From: DATBDN01 sp963715995
GTDB taxonomy: Bacteria; Actinomycetota; Thermoleophilia; Solirubrobacterales; Thermoleophilaceae
Assembly (NCBI GenBank): GCA_963715995.1
Contig: OY970283.1
Span: 744,001-808,000, forward strand
Direction: 5' to 3'
Length of the DNA stretch: 64,000 nucleotides
In this document: positions 58,717 to 64,000 of the stretch, piece by piece
Layout of the letters: each line of letters opens with the position of its first letter
Numbering within the stretch: position 1 is the first letter of the stretch
Translations under genes and position numbers: made by a program
Notes under the pieces: model-generated
Database searches by the model: none
Told to the model about the DNA's origin: nothing
Seen by the model: only the letters and a program-made list of their open reading frames with translations

Positions 58717-59388
58717 GTGCCTGGTTTCCGCCGTCTCACCCGCGAGCGACGGCGCGTCGGCCTCCGCGTGCATGAACCCGTCTCGACGCAGTTCGGACTG
58801 GATCGCGGGCGGCCCGTCGATCGCTACTACATCGAGCGCTTCCTCGAGCACAACAAGCGGCTCATCCGCGGGCGCGTGCTCGAGGTCCAGGAGCGCACCT
58901 ACATCGACTGGTTCGGAAGCGCCGTCGAGCACGCCGACGTGCTGCACGCGGGGCCTGGCAACGACGAGGCCACGATCGTCGGCGACCTGACCACCGGCGA
59001 GGGCATCCCGCAGGCCGCCTACGACTGCATCATCCTCACGCAGACGCTGCCGTTCATCTACGACGTGCGCGCGGCTGTGCGCGGCACGCGCGCCGCGCTC
59101 AAGCCGGGCGGGACGACCCTGGCGACCGTGCCGGGCATCAGCCAGATCAGCCGCGAGGACATGCGCGACTGGGGCGACTGGTGGCGCTTCACGAGCGCGT
59201 CTGCGAAGCGGCTGTTCGAGGAGGAGTACGGCGCGGAGAACGTGGCGACCGAGGTGCACGGAAACCTCGTCGCGGCCTGCGCGCTGCTGTACGGCCTGGC
59301 GCAGGAGGAGCTCAGCCGCGAGGAGCTCGACCGCCGCCAGGAGGACTATGAGGTCATCGTCACGATCAAGGCCACCCGCGCCGCATGA
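58717..59388 (+). CDS. Methyltransferase-like protein
   Basis: 223 residues. RYYIERFLEHNKRLIRGRVLEVQERTYIDWFG, VGDLTTGEGIPQAAYDCIILTQTLPFIYDVRAAV, LKPGGTTLATVPGISQISREDMRDWGDWWRFT. It keeps the methyltransferase-11 strand order, but motif I lacks the usual glycines, so SAM binding may be altered. Proteins of this shape often follow GT4 and Wzt genes. Overlaps the MFS gene (ATGA). Confidence 0.72.
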   Translation: MPGFRRLTRERRRVGLRVHEPVSTQFGLDRGRPVDRYYIERFLEHNKRLIRGRVLEVQERTYIDWFGSAVEHADVLHAGPGNDEATIVGDLTTGEGIPQAAYDCIILTQTLPFIYDVRAAVRGTRAALKPGGTTLATVPGISQISREDMRDWGDWWRFTSASAKRLFEEEYGAENVATEVHGNLVAACALLYGLAQEELSREELDRRQEDYEVIVTIKATRAA

Positions 59389-60935
59389 ACGAGGAGCGCC
59401 GCAAGCAGATGACCCTGGTCGCCTGCATCCTCGCCTCGATCGTCGTGTTCCTGGACGGCAGCGTCGTGAACGTGGCGCTGCCCGCCCTGCGCGACGACCT
59501 GCACGCGGGGCTCGCCACGCAGCAGTGGGTGGTCGAGGCCTACCTGCTCACGCTCGGGTCGCTGATCCTGGCCGGCGGCTCGTATGCCGACATCCGCGGG
59601 CGCAAGCACTCGCTGATGCTCGGGGTCGGCCTGTTCGCCGTCACCTCGCTGGCCTGCGCGGTTGCGCCCAGCGCCGTCTTCCTGGTCGCCGCCCGCGCGC
59701 TCCAGGGCGTGGCCGGCGCGGTGCTGGTGCCCGCGTCGCTCGCCGTCATCACCGCCACCTACGACGACGAGCGCGAGCGCGGCGCGGCCGTGGGCTCGTG
59801 GACCGCGTGGACGGGCATCGCCTTCATCATCGGGCCGCTGGCCGGTGGCACGCTGGTGGACACGCTCAGCTGGCGCGGCGTGTTCGCCATCAACCTGCCG
59901 ATCGCGGCGCTCACGCTCTGGATCGCACGGAGCGCGATCGAGGAGTCGCGAGATCCCGACTCCGTCGGCTCGGTCGACATCGAGGCCGCGCTGCTCTCGA
60001 TGGTCTGGCTGGGCGGGGCGGTGCTGGCGCTGATAGAGCAGCCCGACCACGGCTGGGGCGATCCGCTCGTGTGGATCCCGCTCGCAGCCGCCGCGGTCGC
60101 GCTTCCGGCGTTCCTGTGGCGCGAGGCCCACTGCGAGCAGCCGATGCTCCCGCTCGATCTGTTCAAGGTGCGCAACTTCTCGGTGGTGAACGCGGCCACG
60201 CTCACGATCTACGGCGGGCTCGGCGCGCTCACGTTCTTCCTCATCATCTTCCTTCAGCAGGTGGGCGGCTACAGCGCGCTCGGCGCGGGCGTCGCGTTCG
60301 TGCCGGTCACGCTCGTGATGTTCTTCCTCTCGCGCCGCTTCGGCGCGCTGTCGATGCGCATCGGCCCGCGCCTGCCGATGACCTTCGGCCCGCTGATCGC
60401 AGGCGCCGGTCTCTGGCTGCTGCGCGGCGTCGACGTCAAGCCGGACTACGTGAGCGAGGTGCTGCCGGCGGTCCTGCTGTTCGCGCTCGGGCTGTCGATG
60501 ACGGTGGCGCCGCTCACGGCGACGGTGCTCTCATCGGTCGGCCAGCAGCACGCGGGGGTGGCGTCCGGCGTGAACAACGCGGTGGCCCGCGTCGCCGGCC
60601 TGCTCGCCATCGCCGTGATCGGGGCCGTGGTCTCGTCGAGCTTCACGTCCGCGCTCGGCAAGTCGCTCCCACCGGCGGCGCTGGCGGAGGCCAAGACCCA
60701 GCCGCTCGTCACGCACGTGCCCAGCAGCGTGCCGCCCGCCGAGCGCGCTCAGGCGAAGCGCACGCTCACGACCGCCGGCGTCCACGCATTCCGCGACGGC
60801 GTCACGGTCTGCGCGCTGCTGGTGGCCTGCGGCGGGCTGATCTCAGCCGCAGGGGTCCGCAACAAGCGCGGGCAGCCGCCGGCTCAGACTTCGAGCCGGC
60901 GGGCCTCCGCAGTACGGATCAGCTCCAGCACATAG
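59385..60935 (+). CDS. DHA2-family MFS multidrug transporter (EmrB/QacA type)
   Basis: 516 residues, 14 helices. IVVFLDGSVVNVALPALRDDL (motif D1), GGSYADIRGRKHSLMLGVGLF (motif A), ALQGVAGAVLVPASLAVI (motif B) and LAGGTLVDTLSWRGVFAINLPIA (motif C). A proton-driven exporter of drugs or lipids. Coupled to the methyltransferase by ATGA, although it may not serve the glycan pathway. The C-terminus (QPPAQTSSRRASAV) overlaps a small convergent ORF. Confidence 0.87.
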   Translation: MNEERRKQMTLVACILASIVVFLDGSVVNVALPALRDDLHAGLATQQWVVEAYLLTLGSLILAGGSYADIRGRKHSLMLGVGLFAVTSLACAVAPSAVFLVAARALQGVAGAVLVPASLAVITATYDDERERGAAVGSWTAWTGIAFIIGPLAGGTLVDTLSWRGVFAINLPIAALTLWIARSAIEESRDPDSVGSVDIEAALLSMVWLGGAVLALIEQPDHGWGDPLVWIPLAAAAVALPAFLWREAHCEQPMLPLDLFKVRNFSVVNAATLTIYGGLGALTFFLIIFLQQVGGYSALGAGVAFVPVTLVMFFLSRRFGALSMRIGPRLPMTFGPLIAGAGLWLLRGVDVKPDYVSEVLPAVLLFALGLSMTVAPLTATVLSSVGQQHAGVASGVNNAVARVAGLLAIAVIGAVVSSSFTSALGKSLPPAALAEAKTQPLVTHVPSSVPPAERAQAKRTLTTAGVHAFRDGVTVCALLVACGGLISAAGVRNKRGQPPAQTSSRRASAVRISSST

Positions 60936-61066
60936 GCGCGGCGCCGAACCTTCAGCTCCACGCCCGCGTTCTTACGGCGCCAGACAGGGGCGCCGTCGAA
61001 CTGCCGCGCCGCCGCTGCATACATCCGCGTGGCCGCGCGGAGCTGAGGCGAGTCCAAGTGATCCAT
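60884..61066 (-). CDS. Small protein of 60 residues, unknown
   Basis: The ATG at 61066 is preceded by GGTGGAG seven bases upstream, a fair Shine-Dalgarno sequence, and TACGGT just before it could be a -10. The product (start MDHLDSPQLRAATRMYAAAARQF, later KVRRRAYVLELIRTAEARR) is basic and likely helical. No family recognised. It overlaps the MFS 3' end by 52 bases. It may also be a chance frame in GC-rich DNA. Confidence 0.4.
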   Translation of the reverse strand: MDHLDSPQLRAATRMYAAAARQFDGAPVWRRKNAGVELKVRRRAYVLELIRTAEARRLEV

Positions 61067-61405
61067 AGGTGGACTCCACCGTATGTGCGATTGCGCCCAA
61101 GCGCGCTCGAATATCCGTCCAGTTGGGCGGCCGGGCCGAGGAGCCGCCGCGAGATCTCCCGCACTCCGCCGCCGCGGTCTTCGCCCGCCGCGCTCTCCGC
61201 CCGCCGCGGTCTTCGCCCGCCGCGCTCTCCGCCCGCTTGCTCTGGCGCGTCGGGGCGCAAACTGCGGCGGCCAAGGGGTGGCTGGACTGGCGCCTGCGCC
61301 CGTCCGCACGCGGCGCGGCGCGGTACCCATCTGCAGCGATCGTTGGGGAGTTAGGGCCCCCAGGGGGACCAAAGTCCCCAACGATCGACCGCGGCCGCGT
61401 TCCGT

Positions 61406-61441
61406 GGGGACTTTTGGGTGCCCTGGCACCTAAAAGTCCCC
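61406..61441. repeat. Hairpin with 17-base arms
   Basis: Arms GGGGACTTTTGGGTGCC and GGCACCTAAAAGTCCCC match at 16 of 17 positions (the other is a G-T pair) around a two-base loop. It is followed directly by AACGATCG, also found in the neighbouring inverted repeat. Confidence 0.7.
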
Positions 61442-61514
61442 AACGATCGCCGGATCCGCGCGCTGCCGCGTCGCGCTCGGCCCCCGCGGCGAGCACGCTC
61501 CGGCCGGCGGAGCG

Positions 61515-61553
61515 GTGCGACATAGACCACCCCATAGGTGGTCTATGTCGCAC
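61515..61553. repeat. Perfect hairpin with 17-base arms
   Basis: Arms GTGCGACATAGACCACC and exact complement around the loop CCATA. Lower GC content than its surroundings. Confidence 0.75.
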
Positions 61554-61730
61554 AGCCGACCCAAAAGGACCGCCCCGCGACCCTCCCACCCGCCACATCA
61601 GCCACCCCTTGGCCGAGGCAGTTTGCGCCGCGCAGCGCCAGAGCGAGCCAAGCGGAAGCCGACACGCGAGCGGCAAGCGGAGACCACAGACGAGTGCAGC
61701 GGGCACGCGCGGAGCGGCCCGAGCCAGCCT

Positions 61731-62288
61731 CTAAGCCCGCATGCCGTCCGTGATCACCCGCAGGTAACCCTTCGAGGCTCGCGGGCCGGTCGCCCCCGCC
61801 TGGGCGGCGGCGCAACAGAGCGCGTGGATGTCCTCGGTCGAGATGTCGGCCCTCAGCGAACCCTCGGCCTTCGCGCGGGCGACGAGCGCCTCGATCTGGT
61901 CCATGACCCGCTGCTTGTGCTTCGCGATCGCCGGCACCGTCTTCAGCTGCTCGGCGTAGCCCTGGAAGAAGCCACGGTCGCGCGCCTGAAGCTCGGTCAT
62001 CAGCGTCATGAACGCGACCAGGCCGTCCCAGGCCTTGCGCTTGCGGGCAGCCGCCTCGGCCGCCTCGGCAACCTCCGCGATCTTGCGCTCGAAGACGGCG
62101 GCAATCAGGTCGTCCTTGGTCTCGAAGCGCCGGAAGACCGTGGCCTGCCCGACTCCCGCGCGCTCCGCGATGTCCGCCACACACGCCTCGTTGCCCTTCT
62201 CGGCGAACGCAGCCTCGGCAGCCTCGAGGATCAGCTCGAGGTTGCGGGCGGCGTCGGCGCGGAGGGTGGGGGTGGTGGTTGTCGTCAC
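61731..62288 (-). CDS. TetR/AcrR family transcriptional regulator
   Basis: 185 residues. N-terminal helix-turn-helix: ILEAAEAAFAEKGNEACVADIAERAGVGQATVFRRFETKDDLIAAVF (about residues 18-64), then an all-helical ligand domain. Likely represses the adjacent MFS pump. The GTG at 62288 lies five bases after the MFS stop, so the two form one operon. Confidence 0.88.
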   Translation of the reverse strand: MTTTTTPTLRADAARNLELILEAAEAAFAEKGNEACVADIAERAGVGQATVFRRFETKDDLIAAVFERKIAEVAEAAEAAARKRKAWDGLVAFMTLMTELQARDRGFFQGYAEQLKTVPAIAKHKQRVMDQIEALVARAKAEGSLRADISTEDIHALCCAAAQAGATGPRASKGYLRVITDGMRA

Positions 62289-62293
62289 GGGTT

Positions 62294-63775
62294 CTAGGCG
62301 GCCGCCAGCACCGGCTCTTGGCCGGCGACGATGTTTGCCACGTCGCGGCCCCTGATGATCGCCAGGATGAGCATCGCACCGGTCGCCATGAGAATGCCAC
62401 TGACCGTGAAGGCCGTGGTGTAGCCGCCCACCAGCGCGGCCGAGCGCTCCGCCGCGCTCGGCGCGTGGCCGAGTGCGGAGAGCTGCGAGCTCGTGTGGTT
62501 GAAGGCCACGGTCGAGAGGATCGCAAGCCCAAGCGCGCCGCCCACCTGCTGGGAGGTGTTCAGGAGGCCCGAGGCCAGGCCCTGGTCGTCGGGATGCACG
62601 TTCGTGGTGGCCATCAACGTGATCGGCACGAACGTCATGCCCATGCCGAGCGCGATGAACAGGAGACCTGGCAGCACGTCGGCGGCGTAGGCGCCGTTCC
62701 ACGGCATGCCCGTGAGCAGGAACATGCCGGTGGCCGCGAACGAGATCCCGATCACGGTCTGCACCCGCGCGCCGAGCCGCTTGATGCCCTGCTGGGCGAT
62801 GGCTGCGCCGATCATGATCCCGCCGGTGGCCGGCAGGAACGCGAGGCCCGCCTTTAGCGGGCTGTAGTGCAGCGTCTCCTGCACGTACAGCGTCACGAAG
62901 AAGAACATCGAGAACATGCCGGCGATGACCAGCGTCATCACCGAGTTGGCGCCGGTCAGCGAGCGCGTCCGGAAGATGCTCAGGCGCACGAGCGGCGCCT
63001 CCGAGCGCTGCTCGATCGCGATGAAGCCGGCCAGAAGCAGCGCCGCCACCGACGCCAGGCCGATCGTGCGCTCGGAGCCGAAGCCCCAGGTCTGTGCCTT
63101 CACGATCGCGTAGACGAGCGTGACGAGGCCCGCGGTCACCGCCATCGCACCGGCGATGTCGATCGTCTTCGGACGGTGCTCGGCCAGCGTGTTCGGCACG
63201 TAGCGCAGCGCCGCCGCGATCGCGGCGATGCCGACCGGCACGTTCACGAAGAAGCACCACTCCCAGGAGAAGGCATCCGTCAGCACGCCGCCCAGCAGCA
63301 GGCCGACGGCGCTGCCGCCGGCTGCGATCGCCGACCAGACGCCGAGCGCCTTCGTGCGGTCGGGCCCCTCGTCGAAGGTCGTCGTGATGATCGACAGCGC
63401 CGCGGGGGAGACCATCGCGCCGCCAAGGCCCTGGAGCCCGCGGCCGAGGATCAGCATCTCGGAGCTCGAGGCGAGCCCGTTCAGGAGCGATGCGCCCGAG
63501 AAGACGGCCACGCCGGCCAGGAACAGGCGCCGGCGGCCGAAGAAGTCGGCCGCGCGCCCGCCCAGCAGCAGGAAGCCGCCGAACATGAGCGTGTAGGAGT
63601 TGATGACCCACTGGAGGTCGGCGTTCGCGAAGTGCAGCCCGCGTTGGATCGAGGGCAGCGCCACGTTCACGATCGTGGCGTCGAGCACCACCATGAACTG
63701 GGCCAGGCAGACCACCACGAGAGTGGCCCAGCGGTTGACGGAGCGCGTGGGAGAAGCGGAGTACATGCTCCGCAT
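62294..63775 (-). CDS. DHA2-family MFS transporter (EmrB/QacA type)
   Basis: 493 residues from the ATG at 63775; a GTG at 63799 would add eight. 14 helices: MVVLDATIVNVALPSIQRGLHF, GGRAADFFGRRRLFLAGVAVF (motif A), RGLQGLGGAMVSPAALSII, LLLGGVLTDAFSWEWCFFVNVPVG (motif C). Exports drugs or other small molecules by proton antiport. Upstream of its ATG, AGTGAGCACTC and GTTAC/GTAA segments could hold the TetR operator, but I see no clean palindrome. Confidence 0.87.
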   Translation of the reverse strand: MRSMYSASPTRSVNRWATLVVVCLAQFMVVLDATIVNVALPSIQRGLHFANADLQWVINSYTLMFGGFLLLGGRAADFFGRRRLFLAGVAVFSGASLLNGLASSSEMLILGRGLQGLGGAMVSPAALSIITTTFDEGPDRTKALGVWSAIAAGGSAVGLLLGGVLTDAFSWEWCFFVNVPVGIAAIAAALRYVPNTLAEHRPKTIDIAGAMAVTAGLVTLVYAIVKAQTWGFGSERTIGLASVAALLLAGFIAIEQRSEAPLVRLSIFRTRSLTGANSVMTLVIAGMFSMFFFVTLYVQETLHYSPLKAGLAFLPATGGIMIGAAIAQQGIKRLGARVQTVIGISFAATGMFLLTGMPWNGAYAADVLPGLLFIALGMGMTFVPITLMATTNVHPDDQGLASGLLNTSQQVGGALGLAILSTVAFNHTSSQLSALGHAPSAAERSAALVGGYTTAFTVSGILMATGAMLILAIIRGRDVANIVAGQEPVLAAA

Positions 63776-63884
63776 AGTAACATCAACCGGAGTGCTCACT
63801 TCGCTTACACGTCATCCCGGAGGAGGATCACAGATCCGCCTTGGGGCCGATGTGCGTACAGCGTCCGGGAAGGAATATTGAGTC

Positions 63885-64000
63885 GTGGCCAGCCTTGCAG
63901 CACCCGTTTCCATCCCGCGCGCGAAGACGCGCCGGATCTCCGTGCCGCGCCCGGCGCTGGTCACCGGGCTGGTCGTGCTGGCCGCCGCCGTGCTCGTCAC
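63885..64000 (+). CDS. Membrane protein, 3' end cut by the window
   Basis: Open frame from the GTG at 63885 to the edge (38 codons), with AAGGA about ten bases upstream as ribosome-binding site. A basic stretch (RAKTRRISVPR) is followed by the start of a hydrophobic helix (LVTGLVVLAAAVLV). It is divergent from the MFS/TetR operon. Too little remains to name a family. Confidence 0.5.
   Translation, partial: MASLAAPVSIPRAKTRRISVPRPALVTGLVVLAAAVLV

Larger units (their letters stand above)
61084..61730. repeat. Gene-free, repeat-rich intergenic region
   Basis: No convincing gene in about 650 bases. It holds: a 32-base tandem duplication (61172-61203 and 61204-61235); two copies of a dispersed repeat in opposite orientation (61256-61291 and 61592-61627); a 13-base inverted repeat CGATCGTTGGGGA (61337-61349 with 61375-61387) whose right arm recurs at 61437-61449; a 17-base hairpin (61406-61441); and a perfect 17-base hairpin (61515-61553). 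Confidence 0.75.

Noticed and set aside
61084..61730. CRISPR array
   Set aside because: Repeats are few, differ in type and orientation and have no regular spacers; no cas gene nearby.
61731..63611. 626-residue frame ending in the TetR sequence
   Set aside because: Its first part is an off-frame reading of the MFS gene; the TetR regulator starts at GTG 62288.
63776..63884. Clean TetR operator upstream of the MFS gene
   Set aside because: Partial symmetry (GTAA/TTAC, AGTG/CACT) is visible but no convincing long palindrome, so no feature was called.

Overview
The window is very GC-rich, densely packed and bacterial. I read it as part of an actinobacterial chromosome, perhaps class Thermoleophilia. 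That is an inference from base composition, the many GTG and TTG starts, the mix of DUF2142 and GT-C membrane proteins with ABC glycan exporters, and the lack of Gram-negative core genes. No rRNA, tRNA, CRISPR array, insertion sequence or phage gene was seen.

Almost the whole window (about 0.5-59.4 kb) is one large cell-surface polysaccharide locus. Layout: (1) 0.5-7.5 kb holds nucleotide-sugar genes (SDR epimerase, a frameshifted UDP-sugar dehydrogenase, GMD and RMD for GDP-D-rhamnose), a WecG/TagA transferase and a GT2. (2) 7.5-20.5 kb holds a GT-C membrane protein, rmlD and rmlC, several GT2/GT4 transferases, methyltransferases and a Wzx-type flippase. (3) 20.8-31.2 kb holds a GT4, an LhgO-like oxidase, two copies of a DUF2142 plus accessory-protein cassette around a second flippase and a GT2, then a predicted exported C5-epimerase-like protein. 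(4) 31.2-38.4 kb holds DUF2304 with GT2, more transferases, an AsnB-like amidotransferase and a PIG-L deacetylase. (5) 38.5-43.5 kb is an amino-sugar decoration module: LpxD-like acyltransferase, WbqC family protein, methyltransferase, WecE transaminase, formyltransferase-like protein and a frameshifted GtrB-like GT2. (6) 43.5-59.4 kb carries two complete Wzm/Wzt ABC exporters, each Wzt with its own C-terminal domain, plus transferases, a second aminotransferase and a GT2-NodB protein. (7) From 59.4 kb come an MFS pump, a repeat-rich intergenic region, and a TetR/MFS pair. The right edge cuts a membrane-protein gene.

The genes sit in short units on alternating strands, usually joined by 4-base start/stop overlaps (GTGA, ATGA). 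Convergent pairs often share a CTAG that is the stop codon of both genes. At least eight start codons, most of them the first gene of a unit, have a TAnnnT hexamer exactly 8 bases upstream, which suggests leaderless transcription. Five genes contain a single-base frameshift; one of these makes two neighbouring genes look like one 724-residue fusion. Intergenic DNA near 0.5, 20.5 and 61.3 kb carries REP-like palindromes, and the last two share a dispersed repeat of about 36 bp.
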